The position numbers and the translations under genes are program-made. From assembly GCF_007989085.1 (NCBI RefSeq), contig NZ_BJVJ01000030.1, forward strand, positions 1-64,000: a DNA stretch of 64,000 bases. Reading direction: 5' to 3'. Shown piece by piece: positions 19,496 to 27,964 of this stretch. How positions within the stretch are numbered: the stretch's first letter is position 1; each line of letters begins with the position of its first letter. The notes under the pieces are model-generated. The model was not told the origin of the DNA and made no database searches. It saw nothing but the letters and a program-made list of their open reading frames with translations. Origin of the DNA: Pseudonocardia sulfidoxydans NBRC 16205. Lineage in GTDB: Bacteria > Actinomycetota > Actinomycetes > Mycobacteriales > Pseudonocardiaceae.

Positions 19496-20745
19496 TCACC
19501 AGCTGACCTGCAAGGACTCCAGGCCGCGGAAGAAGAAGCTCGCGATGTAGGTGGGTTCGAACCCGTCGGTGAGCCGGACGTCGGGCAGCCGGTGGAACAA
19601 CGTCTCCAGCGCCACCCGGATCTCCGCTCGCGCCATCGGCGCACCGGGGCACACGTGCAGTCCCCGACCGAAGGCGAGGTGGTCGCGCACGTTCGGGCGG
19701 TCGAGGTCGACCTGGTCGGGCTTCGGGAAGCGGGACTCGTCGCGGTTGCCCGACCCGAACAGCAGCAGCAACGGTGCCCCCGCCGGCAGAGCCGTCCCAC
19801 CCAGCTCGGTGTCGCGCGTCGTGATCCGGAAAAGGCCGCGGTGCGGGGCGTCGCGGCGCAGCGCCTCCTCGGTGGCCTTCGGGATCGTCTTCACCGGGTC
19901 GGCGAGCAGCCGTGCGCGGACGTCGTCGTTCTGCAGGATCAGCAGGACCGTCGCGGTGATCGCGTCGCGGGTCGTGTCGAACCCGGCGACCCGGGCGGCG
20001 CCGCGGACGATGTTGTGGACGTACTCGTCGGGTAGGCCAGGGAAGCCGTTGGCGCCGTGGACGAGATCGGACAGCAGGTCCTCGCGGGGCCGGCTGCGCC
20101 GGTCGTCGATCAGCGCCTGCAGGAGCGCGTGTACTCGGCCATCCGGCGCGCCGAGGTCACCCTGTCGGCGACTGGCGCCAGCGGGTTCCACAAGGTGTTG
20201 ACGTCGTCGGTCCAGCCCTGGACACGGGCGGTGTCCTCGGCCGGGAAGCCGATGATCGCGCTGATGACGGTCTGCACGAACGGGATCGCGTAGCCGGCGA
20301 CGAGGTCGGCCTGGTCGCCGGCGAACCCGTCGATCAGCTCGTCGGCGCGGGCGCGCATCGTGGGCAACATGGCGCGGACCCGGGCGCCGGTGAAGCCGGC
20401 GTCGAACACGCGGCGGAAGCGTTCGTGGTCGGGCTCGTCCTCGTTGACGACCATCGTCGTCTCCGGCACCCCGCCCCGGCGCAGCTCCTCGACGACCTCG
20501 GGCGGGTTGTCGTAGATCATCGGGAGCGCGGCTTTCGACGAGTACGTCTCCCGGTCGTCGATGACCGTGAGCAGGTCCTCGTAGCGGGTGACCATGTAGG
20601 CGCCGAGGGTCGCGCTCAGCGCGGGCGGACGTTCCCGGGCCGAGCGGTAGAACAGGTGCGGGTCCTCCCGGTGCGGGCTGACCATGGGGTTGAAGTCGAA
20701 CGCGGCGTCGTCGACGGACGTCTCGGTGGTGGTCACGACGGGCAC
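19496..20745 (-). pseudogene. Cytochrome P450, split by a frameshift
   Basis: Two frames together make one P450 of normal length. The N-terminal frame (20745 to 20110) runs MPVVTTTETSVDD... to NPLAPVADRVTSARRMAEYT and then meets TGA. The C-terminal frame takes over near 20135 with ALLQALIDDRRSRPREDLL. It holds the I-helix AGFDTTRD, ExxR in EEALRRDAPHRG, and the haem loop FGRGLHVCPGAPMARAE. So all core motifs survive but a small indel at about 20125-20140 separates them. It may be true decay or an assembly error. An AraC regulator lies upstream on the same strand. Confidence 0.85.
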
Positions 20746-20839
20746 CTTCCGTGGTGGGGGCGGCGTCGAGCGACGCTACGAAGTGATCCCGGTCACGGTC
20801 GATCCGTTAGGCGCAGATCGGCGATCCGATTCCCGCAGC

Positions 20840-21802
20840 TCAGGCGCGGCGCAACGTCTCCGACGGCGCGCAGCCGTACCGGCGCCGGTACTCGCCTGCG
20901 AACCGGCCTGTGTGCGTGAACCCCCAGCGCGCGGCGACCTCGGTCACCGATGTCCACGCCGGGTCGGCCGCCACCAGATCGGCGTGCGCGCGGCGCAGCC
21001 GCACCTGCCGCAGGTACGCCGTCGGTGTCTCGCCCACGTGGCGGGCGAACCCGTCCTGCAAGGCCCGTGTCCCCACCCCGACGCGGCGCGCCAGGTCGGC
21101 CACCGTCCACGGCGTCGCCGGTTCGGCCTCCAGGAGCTCGACCGCCTCCCGCACCGTCGAGGACCGCGGCGCTGCCGGCCGCACCGCCATCGCGTCCCGG
21201 TACGGATGGTCGAGAGCGTGCAGCAGCGATACCAGCACGGTGCGCGCCAACGGCCGCGTCACCATCGGCGACGCCAGCGGGCCCTCCGGCTCCTCCACCA
21301 GCGCCACCAGGCTGCGTGCCAGCGCCCACCACTGCCGTCCCGCCGGCGACCGGAGGTCCAGCCGCGGTTCCAGCGGCACCACCGCGCGGACGGGCCGGTC
21401 GCTGAGCTCCGCCACCGCTGACTCCAACGCGTCGCGCTCGATCTTCAGCCCGAACAGCCGCCCACCCCCGGCCCAGCCGTGCAGCCGGGTCCGCCCGTCG
21501 GGCCGGTACACGGCTGCCACCTGCGGCGACACGCAGACATCGGCATGCCCGGTCCAGGTCCGCAGGTCGCCGTCGAGCGGCACGTTGACCTCGTAGCCGG
21601 TCTCCAGCTCGCCGGTCTCCAGGCTGACCTCGCCCGAGTACGCGAGCAGCCCGGCCGACACCGACCCCAGTGTCACCGCTGCGAGCGACATCGCGAACCC
21701 GGCGCCCTCCTCGAGCACCGCGAGCCGGTGCGGGAAGTAGACGCGCGCGACCGCCTCCTGCGCCTCGTCCCGGGCGCGGGTCGTCATCGAGATGGCCGGC
21801 AT
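20840..21802 (-). CDS. AraC-family transcriptional regulator
   Basis: 320 aa, ATG at 21802. The N-terminal half resembles the AraC-binding-like domain of aromatic/alkane regulators. The C-terminal double HTH has TVADLARRVGVGTRALQDGF and EVAARWGFTHTGRFAGEYRR-type sequence. It precedes the broken P450 by 94 bp on the same strand and may have regulated it. The inducer is unknown. Confidence 0.88.
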   Translation of the reverse strand: MPAISMTTRARDEAQEAVARVYFPHRLAVLEEGAGFAMSLAAVTLGSVSAGLLAYSGEVSLETGELETGYEVNVPLDGDLRTWTGHADVCVSPQVAAVYRPDGRTRLHGWAGGGRLFGLKIERDALESAVAELSDRPVRAVVPLEPRLDLRSPAGRQWWALARSLVALVEEPEGPLASPMVTRPLARTVLVSLLHALDHPYRDAMAVRPAAPRSSTVREAVELLEAEPATPWTVADLARRVGVGTRALQDGFARHVGETPTAYLRQVRLRRAHADLVAADPAWTSVTEVAARWGFTHTGRFAGEYRRRYGCAPSETLRRA

Positions 21803-21888
21803 CCTCGCCTCCGCTCCCGACCAGGATGCGGGGCGGACCGGCACCGTCAACCGTGGCGTTCGGCGGCGGGGAACCGGGGAAGGGGCCG

Positions 21889-22467
21889 CTACCGGGCGGC
21901 GCGCCATTCGTCGGCCAGCAGGGCGTAGGTCATGCCGTCGAGCCAGCGGCCGTCGCGGTGCAGCGAGTCGGCCACCGCGTACTGTTCACGCCGCATCCCC
22001 AGCCGCTCCATGAGCCGCCACGACGGCTCGTTCGCCGCGAAACACGACGCGAACACCCGCCGCAACCCGAGGTCGTCGAAACAGATCCGCAGCAGCTCAC
22101 GGGCGGCCTCGGTGGCGTAGCCGTGGCCGGCGAACCGCGGGTCGAGCGACCAGCCGATCTCCGCCTCCGCGCCCGCGGCCTGCTCCTTCACCTCGTGCTG
22201 CGCCCACCCGTCCTGGACCCGTAGGTACAGGTCACCGATGACGTCGCCGTCCTCCTCGATCATGATCGTCGTCGGCAGCCGCTCGGCGAACCGGACCCGC
22301 CATGCGTCGAGGTCGTCGGGCAGCCGGGTCAGCCATTGCCCGACCTCGGGGAGCCGTCGGTAGCCGAAGACCGCGGCCACGTCGAGGATCGTCGCCGCGC
22401 GCAGCGACAACCGTTCCGTCGTGACGGGCCAGGGCAGATCGGCGAGAGTGCGTGCCACCCCCGGCAT
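21889..22467 (-). CDS. GNAT-family N-acetyltransferase (RimJ/RimL-like)
   Basis: 192 aa. The start TTERLSLRAATILDVAAVFG and the acetyl-CoA binding region DPRFAGHGYATEAARELLR, then FASCFAANEPSWRLMERLGM, are typical of the ribosomal-protein-type GNATs. The substrate is unknown. It ends with TAG. ATG at 22467 is chosen; the sequence upstream is not GNAT-like. Confidence 0.88.
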   Translation of the reverse strand: MPGVARTLADLPWPVTTERLSLRAATILDVAAVFGYRRLPEVGQWLTRLPDDLDAWRVRFAERLPTTIMIEEDGDVIGDLYLRVQDGWAQHEVKEQAAGAEAEIGWSLDPRFAGHGYATEAARELLRICFDDLGLRRVFASCFAANEPSWRLMERLGMRREQYAVADSLHRDGRWLDGMTYALLADEWRAAR

Positions 22468-22490
22468 TCTGCCGATGTCGCGGCCACGGG

Positions 22491-23009
22491 TCAGGCCGCG
22501 GCGCGGGCCCGGCGCGTCGCCAGCACCATCTTCGCCAGGTAGACGGGCCCCGGCGGCACCCAGCCCAGTTGCTTGGCCATGCCCATGTCGTCGCGGTTGG
22601 CCCAGTGTTCGACCACCATGCCGTCGACGAGCCGCAGCCAGTGCGTCTGCGGAGCCGCGAAGGCGCGGCCCGTCGCCGGGAACACGGTTTCGATCGCGCC
22701 GTCGGCGGTGTGGACGTGGAATGGGCCGGTCTGCCTGCCGCTCATCGTCGTGTGGGCGACGACGAGGTCGCCCTCCTGCACGACCTCCCGCACCTCCCAC
22801 CGCAGCCCCGAGTGCGCGGTGGCGAGCCAGCGGGCCGTGGCCACGAACGCCGCCGGGCCGCGGCCGCGGCAGGCGAGGGGCTCGCGGACGGCCTCCCGGT
22901 TGGTCGCGTCGGGATGGATCACCTCGGCCAGCGCGGCCTCGTCGCAGGCCGACAACGCATCGAACATGCGGCGGAGGAGATCCTGGACGTCGGTGGAACT
23001 CGCGGTCAT
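22491..23009 (-). CDS. SnoaL-like/NTF2-fold ester cyclase family protein
   Basis: 172 aa alpha+beta cone fold: start LLRRMFDALSACDEAALAEV, HPDATNREA, then strands VVAHTTMSGRQ and THWLRLVDGMVVEHW. The family covers polyketide cyclases and many binding proteins. The catalytic residues cannot be assigned. A 23-bp gap separates it from the GNAT gene on the same strand. Confidence 0.8.
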   Translation of the reverse strand: MTASSTDVQDLLRRMFDALSACDEAALAEVIHPDATNREAVREPLACRGRGPAAFVATARWLATAHSGLRWEVREVVQEGDLVVAHTTMSGRQTGPFHVHTADGAIETVFPATGRAFAAPQTHWLRLVDGMVVEHWANRDDMGMAKQLGWVPPGPVYLAKMVLATRRARAAA

Positions 23010-23117
23010 GGCTCCCCAGGGTCGGCGGCGTCGACGGTCGGAGTATTCCCCCGCACCCCCGCAGACGACCAGCAGCCCGACCCGAGCAGGACGAACGTTG
23101 CGACCATGGGCCGTCCT

Positions 23118-23945
23118 TCACGCGCCGAGGACGTCGGCGATCATGCGGTGTCCCTGCTGTTCGAACGCCTCGTCGCCCACCCGGAACGCCCACACCGCGG
23201 TGCCGATGGCCTCGCGTAGCAGCTCCCGTCGCCACCCGGGCTGCGTCCGCGGGTCGTGGCCGTAGCCGTCGACGAACGCCGCCTCCAGGTCGGGCCGGCC
23301 GCGGAACTGCTGCACCTGGAGCCGGCAGAGGTCGGTGTGCGCGGGCCGCAGGTCGGCGCGGCCGAGGTCGATCACCGCGACGACCCCGTCGTGGACGAGC
23401 CAGTTGCGCGGCTGCCAGTCGCTGTGGGTGGGGACGAGCGTCGCGGGCTCGTCGGGCCACGCCGCGACCTCGCAGCGCAGCCGGGCCGCGGTCTCGGGGT
23501 CGACGCGGTGCGCGGAGTCGAGGTGCGCTTGCGACCGCTCGCGCATCCGGCGCTCGTAACCGGTGTCGACGGTGCTGGCCTGCTCGTGCAGCCGCGCCAG
23601 CAACCGTCCCGCCTGCCGGTACGTGTCCGGGTCCGTCTCCTCGGGCCGGCCCTCGACGAGCTCCCCCGGAAGGTACGCGGTGACCAGCAGTTTCGCGGCG
23701 GGATCGCCGTGCAGCAGTTCCGGGGCGCTGCCCCGCCACGGCCGCAGCCACTCCTGGTGCGCGCGCAGCTCCCGCGCGATGTGGTGATCGGCGTCGTCGC
23801 CCGCCTTGACGATCACGTCGCGACCCTCGTGGCGCAGTTGCAGGACCGTGGTGCCGACGATCCCCCACGACAGGTCGCGCACCAGCTCCGCGCCGGGGAG
23901 CCAGGCCTGCAGCAGCGCTGTCTGGCGGGGGTCGAGGCCTGTCAC
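23118..23945 (-). CDS. Aminoglycoside phosphotransferase (APH)/choline kinase family protein
   Basis: 275 aa kinase-like fold. The ATP-binding Lys is in DVIVKAGDD, the catalytic Brenner-type motif is THSDWQPRNWLV and the metal-binding segment is VAVIDLGRADL. Family members phosphorylate antibiotics, sugars or small alcohols; the true substrate is unknown and resistance should not be assumed. A single gene on the minus strand, divergent from PAP2. Confidence 0.85.
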   Translation of the reverse strand: MTGLDPRQTALLQAWLPGAELVRDLSWGIVGTTVLQLRHEGRDVIVKAGDDADHHIARELRAHQEWLRPWRGSAPELLHGDPAAKLLVTAYLPGELVEGRPEETDPDTYRQAGRLLARLHEQASTVDTGYERRMRERSQAHLDSAHRVDPETAARLRCEVAAWPDEPATLVPTHSDWQPRNWLVHDGVVAVIDLGRADLRPAHTDLCRLQVQQFRGRPDLEAAFVDGYGHDPRTQPGWRRELLREAIGTAVWAFRVGDEAFEQQGHRMIADVLGA

Positions 23946-24037
23946 CGTCGGACCCTAACCGGCGCCCCCGAATCGTTTGCCGGGCGTTGGCTTTCGGCTG
24001 GTGATCCGCTTCCGGTCCGCTCCATAACCTCGGTGAT

Positions 24038-24712
24038 GTGATCGTCACGCCCCCGGCACCCTCCCCCGTTCTCGTCGACCCCCGATTGCTGCCGACGGGC
24101 CTGCGCCGATCCGCCGCCGTCGTCGCGGCGGGGTGCGCGGTGGCGCTCGTGCTGCTCGGCGTGCTCGTGGCCCACACGGCCGCGCCGACGTCGTTCGACG
24201 CGTGGGGCGAGCACCTGGTTCGGGGCCTGCACGTGCTTCCCGACGGCTGGACCGATGTCGCCGTCGCCGCGGGCGAGCCGGTGTTCGTGGTCGCGGTCGC
24301 GGTCCTCGTCGGGGCGTGGTGCGCGTGGCGGCGGCGGTGGCGCCCCGCCGCGGTCGTCGTGGCCGGTCCGGGGCTGACGGGTATCGCCGAGCTGGTGCTC
24401 AAACCGCTGGTGGGGCGCACGATCGCCACCGGCGACCTGGCGTTCCCCAGCGGCCACACGGCGGGGGCGACGGCTCTCGTGCTGGCTCTGACGCTCGTCG
24501 TCGCCGGGGTGGTGCGGGAGCGTCGCGTACTCGCGCTGACGGTCGGCGCGCTGCTGACCGTCGCGGTGGCGGTGGTCGTCGCGGTCGGGCTGGTCGCGGA
24601 GCGGGCCCACTACCCGACCGACACGATCGGCGGATTCTGCCTGGCCGTGGTCATGACGGTCGTCGCCGCCGCCGCGATCGACCGTGCTGGAGATCGTCGA
24701 TCGGGTGCGTGA
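24038..24712 (+). CDS. PAP2-family membrane phosphatase
   Basis: 224 aa with five to six transmembrane helices. The three acid-phosphatase motifs are KPLVGRTI, PSGHT and RAHYPTDTIGG, with the catalytic His residues in the second and third. It probably dephosphorylates a lipid phosphate such as undecaprenyl pyrophosphate or phosphatidate at the outer face of the membrane. GTG start. Its stop codon falls inside a large palindrome (24699-24744). Confidence 0.9.
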   Translation: MIVTPPAPSPVLVDPRLLPTGLRRSAAVVAAGCAVALVLLGVLVAHTAAPTSFDAWGEHLVRGLHVLPDGWTDVAVAAGEPVFVVAVAVLVGAWCAWRRRWRPAAVVVAGPGLTGIAELVLKPLVGRTIATGDLAFPSGHTAGATALVLALTLVVAGVVRERRVLALTVGALLTVAVAVVVAVGLVAERAHYPTDTIGGFCLAVVMTVVAAAAIDRAGDRRSGA

Positions 24713-24744
24713 AGCGACGGATCCGTCGCCGTACGCACCCGATC
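24699..24744. promoter_or_regulatory. 46-bp palindrome at the PAP2 end, upstream of the SARP gene
   Basis: GATCGGGTGCGT at 24699-24710 is inverted at 24733-24744, and the centre GCGACGGATCCGTCGC (24714-24729) is itself a perfect palindrome; only three bases on each side do not pair. It spans the PAP2 stop and ends 55 bases before the SARP start, so it could be a terminator, an operator, or both. Confidence 0.6.
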
Positions 24745-24799
24745 AGGGTCGGGTCGTCGGGCGCTTCTCCTCGGGGCCGGTCGGCGGGACACTCCGGCG

Positions 24800-27700
24800 G
24801 TGGCTGCCGTCGTGGTGAGGATCGTCGGCAGCTTCGCGGTGGAGTCGCACGGTTCCGCCGACGTCACGCTCGGCAGCCGGAAGGCACGCAGGCTGCTCGC
24901 GGCGCTGGCCGTGCACCGCACCCGGACCGTTCCCGCCGACGAGCTGGTCCACGTCCTGTGGGGTGACGCGCCGCCGGCCCGGCCGGTCGAGAACGTCGCG
25001 ACGCTGGTCAGCCGGCTGCGGGCGGCGGTGGGACCGGCCGTGGTGCTGGGTGGGCGGGACGGGTACCGCCTCGGCGGCCCGCCCGAGGTCCGTGTCGACG
25101 TCGACGACGCGGCACGGTTCGTCGCCGAGGCCACCGCCCGGACGGCCACCGAGCCGGGTCTCGCGGCCGCGGCGGCGCAGCAGGCGTTGCGGCTGCTGGG
25201 GACGGGCGCCGTGCTGGTCGACGAGGCCGACGCCGACTGGGCGGCACCGGCGCGGGCCGAGGCGGAACGGCTGCTGCGCGCGGCCCGGCTGGTCGCGGCG
25301 GACGCGTCGACACGCTGCGGGGACCACGTCACCGCGGTGGCCGCCGCGGCCGCGGCGCTGGCCGACGACCCGCTCGACGAGTCCGCGGCCCGGCTCGCGA
25401 TGGCCGCCCACCAGGCGTCGGGCGAGCCCGCGCACGCGCTCGCGGTGTTCGAGCGGCTGCGCGTCGCGCTCGCGGACTCGCTCGGCGTCGATCCCGCGCC
25501 GGAGACGCGTGAGCTGCACCTGGCCCTGGTCCGCGGGCGGCGCGCGCCCCCGGGCCGGACACCGCCGACGAGGCCGCCCACGGGCCGGCCCCCGACGGGC
25601 CGAGACCGTGAGTCCCAGGTCCTCCTGGATGCGTGGACCGCGGCCGTGGCCGGCCGGGGCGGGCTGGTGCTGCTCGTCGGGGAGGCGGGGATCGGGAAGA
25701 CGACGCTGGCGGACCGGCTCCGGGACACCGCCACGTCGACGGGCGGGCGGGTTCTGTTCACCCGCTGCTACGCGGCGGAGCGGTCGCTGTTCCTGCAGCC
25801 GTTCGTCGACGCGCTGACGACGACGTTGTCCGGGATGTCCGCACCCGACCTGGTAGCGGCCGCGGGCCTCCACGCGTCCGCCCTCGTCGACCTGTTCCCC
25901 CCGCTCGCGCCCGTGCTCGGCCCGCCGGCCGCGGAACGGACCAGCACCGACGTCGCCACGCGCCGCACGTTCGAGGCCGTGACCGGCGTCCTCGCCGCGC
26001 TCGCCGCTGGGCAACCGACGCTGCTCGTGCTCGACGACCTGCAGAACGCCGGCGCCGCGACGGTCGAGCTGGTGCACTTCCTCGCCCGGCGCACCGCGGA
26101 CACGCCGCTGCTGGTCGTCGCGACGGTGCGCGTCGAGGAGGGCCACGATGTGTTGGCGTTGCTGGGGCCGGTCGGGTCCCAGCTCGCGGTGGGCCCGCTC
26201 GACGCCGCCGCCGTCGCGACGCTCGCCGCTGCGGCGGGGCACGCCCCGATGGCCGACGCGATCCTGGCCCGCACCGGCGGGCACACGCTGTTCGTCGTCG
26301 AGACGCTCGGCGGGCTGCGCGCGGGGGCGTCGGACGTGCCGGCGTCGCTGCGGTCGGCGGTCGTCGACCGGCTGGAGCCTGCGGGTGCCGACACCACCGA
26401 CCTGTTGCGGGCGGCCGCGGTGGTCGGGGCGAGCGTCGACCCCGAGGTCGTCGCGGGGATGCTCGGCGTGGCGGCGCACGTCGCGGTGCAGCGGTGCGAG
26501 CGGGCCGTCGCCGCGCGGCTGCTCGTGCCCGCAGGGTCGCGGTACGAGTTCGCGAACGACCTGCTCCACGAGATCCTCTACGCGACGACGCCGGAGCCGC
26601 TGCGGCGTGCCCACCACCACCGTGCCGCCGACCTGCTCGCGGACACACCTGAGGCGGTCGCGGTGCACGCGGCCGCGGTACACGACCTGGTCCGCGCGGC
26701 CCGCGCCCTGGAGGCGGCCGCCGCGGAGGCGACCCGACGGGGTGCCATGACCGACGCCGAGATCCTGCTGGGCCGCGCGCTGAGCCACGCGGAGCAGGCC
26801 CGGGCGACCGGCGACGTCGCCCGCGTGTACCTGGCCCGGGGCCGGGTCCGGGAGGCGATCGGTGAGTACCGGCGCGCGGCCGGCGACGACCACGCCGCGC
26901 TCGCGACGGCCCGTGACGTGGGTGACCGCCACAGCGAGATGCTGGCGTTGCGGGCGCTGGGCGGGCACGCGTCGCTGGCCATCGGGGTGCCGGCCGCCGA
27001 GTGCGCGCGGTCGTTGCGGGCCGGGCTGGTGATCGCGGAGTCTCTGGGCGACGACGCCGTGACGGCGGAGATCCTCGGCTGGTCGGCGGTGCTGTCCACC
27101 AACCGGCTGCGGTTCGCCGATGCGCTCGCGTCGAGCGAACGGGCCGTCGCGGCGGCCAGGAGGTCGGGATCGGACACGGCGCTGGCGGTGGCCCTCGACG
27201 GGCGCAAGAACGCCCTGACCTACCTCGGGCGGTTCGCCGAGCTCCCGCCCGTGCTGGCCGAGCTCGAACCCCTCCTGCGCCGGTCGGGTCATCTGGAGCT
27301 CCTGCAGTGGTGCGTGTTCGAGTCCGCCTTCCCGGCCGTGGCGCGCGGCGACTGGGCGACCGCGCAGTGCCGCATCGACGACGCGTTGGTCGTCAACCGA
27401 CGCAGCGGGCACCCCGTGCACGAGTCGTGGTTCGTCGCCCATCTCGGCTGGGTCGCCCGTCTGCGGGGTGACATCGACGGTGCGCTGGCGCACGGTCGGC
27501 GGGCCGTCGCGCTGGCCTCGTCGCTGTCGCACCGGTGGTTCGTCTCCGACGCGGGCGCGGTGCTCGGTGCGACGTTGATCGAGGCCGGTGAGCGGGCCGA
27601 GGCCGTCCGGGTGCTGGAGCGGTCGCTGGAGCGGGCCGGCCCCAACGGCGCCGAGGCGCACCTGTTGCGCTGCCTCGGCCCGTTGGCGGAGGTGACCGGG

Positions 27701-27964
27701 TCGGCGACCGTCCTGGCCGACGCCGACGCGTTGCTCGGCTCGATCGACGCGCCGCCGGGCTCGGCCTGGTTCGGTGGGTGCGACGCCTACCTCTCGATCG
27801 GGCGGGCCCACCTCGCCCGCGGCGACCGTGACCGGGCCGCGGCGGCGGTCGCGCCGCTGCTCACGGCGTCACGCGACGAGGGATGGACCGCGCTCGAACC
27901 CCTCGCGCGCGCCGTCGCCGACCGGGCGGGCGCGGACCTCACTGACCGGGCCGGCGCGGACTAG
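24800..27964 (+). CDS. SARP-family regulator with BTAD, AAA ATPase and TPR-like C-terminus (AfsR-type)
   Basis: 1054 aa. An OmpR-like winged helix covers about 1-90 (LGSRKARRLLAALAVHRTRT). A BTAD helical domain follows to about 245 (LDESAARLAMAAHQASGEPA), then an ATPase domain with Walker A GEAGIGKTT near 293 and Walker B-like TLLVLDDLQNA. A long helical repeat region lies behind it. Large SARPs activate secondary-metabolite genes by binding 11-bp direct repeats. Such repeats lie in the divergent promoter at 30098-30130. The TAG stop shares the bases CTAG with the TAG stop of the convergent fusion gene. GTG start at 24800; GTG at 24812 is also possible. Confidence 0.88.
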   Translation: MAAVVVRIVGSFAVESHGSADVTLGSRKARRLLAALAVHRTRTVPADELVHVLWGDAPPARPVENVATLVSRLRAAVGPAVVLGGRDGYRLGGPPEVRVDVDDAARFVAEATARTATEPGLAAAAAQQALRLLGTGAVLVDEADADWAAPARAEAERLLRAARLVAADASTRCGDHVTAVAAAAAALADDPLDESAARLAMAAHQASGEPAHALAVFERLRVALADSLGVDPAPETRELHLALVRGRRAPPGRTPPTRPPTGRPPTGRDRESQVLLDAWTAAVAGRGGLVLLVGEAGIGKTTLADRLRDTATSTGGRVLFTRCYAAERSLFLQPFVDALTTTLSGMSAPDLVAAAGLHASALVDLFPPLAPVLGPPAAERTSTDVATRRTFEAVTGVLAALAAGQPTLLVLDDLQNAGAATVELVHFLARRTADTPLLVVATVRVEEGHDVLALLGPVGSQLAVGPLDAAAVATLAAAAGHAPMADAILARTGGHTLFVVETLGGLRAGASDVPASLRSAVVDRLEPAGADTTDLLRAAAVVGASVDPEVVAGMLGVAAHVAVQRCERAVAARLLVPAGSRYEFANDLLHEILYATTPEPLRRAHHHRAADLLADTPEAVAVHAAAVHDLVRAARALEAAAAEATRRGAMTDAEILLGRALSHAEQARATGDVARVYLARGRVREAIGEYRRAAGDDHAALATARDVGDRHSEMLALRALGGHASLAIGVPAAECARSLRAGLVIAESLGDDAVTAEILGWSAVLSTNRLRFADALASSERAVAAARRSGSDTALAVALDGRKNALTYLGRFAELPPVLAELEPLLRRSGHLELLQWCVFESAFPAVARGDWATAQCRIDDALVVNRRSGHPVHESWFVAHLGWVARLRGDIDGALAHGRRAVALASSLSHRWFVSDAGAVLGATLIEAGERAEAVRVLERSLERAGPNGAEAHLLRCLGPLAEVTGSATVLADADALLGSIDAPPGSAWFGGCDAYLSIGRAHLARGDRDRAAAAVAPLLTASRDEGWTALEPLARAVADRAGADLTDRAGAD

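Noticed and set aside
23118-23945. Antibiotic resistance gene (aminoglycoside phosphotransferase)
   Set aside because: Only the broad kinase fold is visible; this family is mostly housekeeping or of unknown substrate, so a resistance call is not supported.
24743-27811. 1022-codon minus-strand frame across the SARP gene
   Set aside because: Asp/Arg/Gly-rich shadow of the real gene, no domain or start context.
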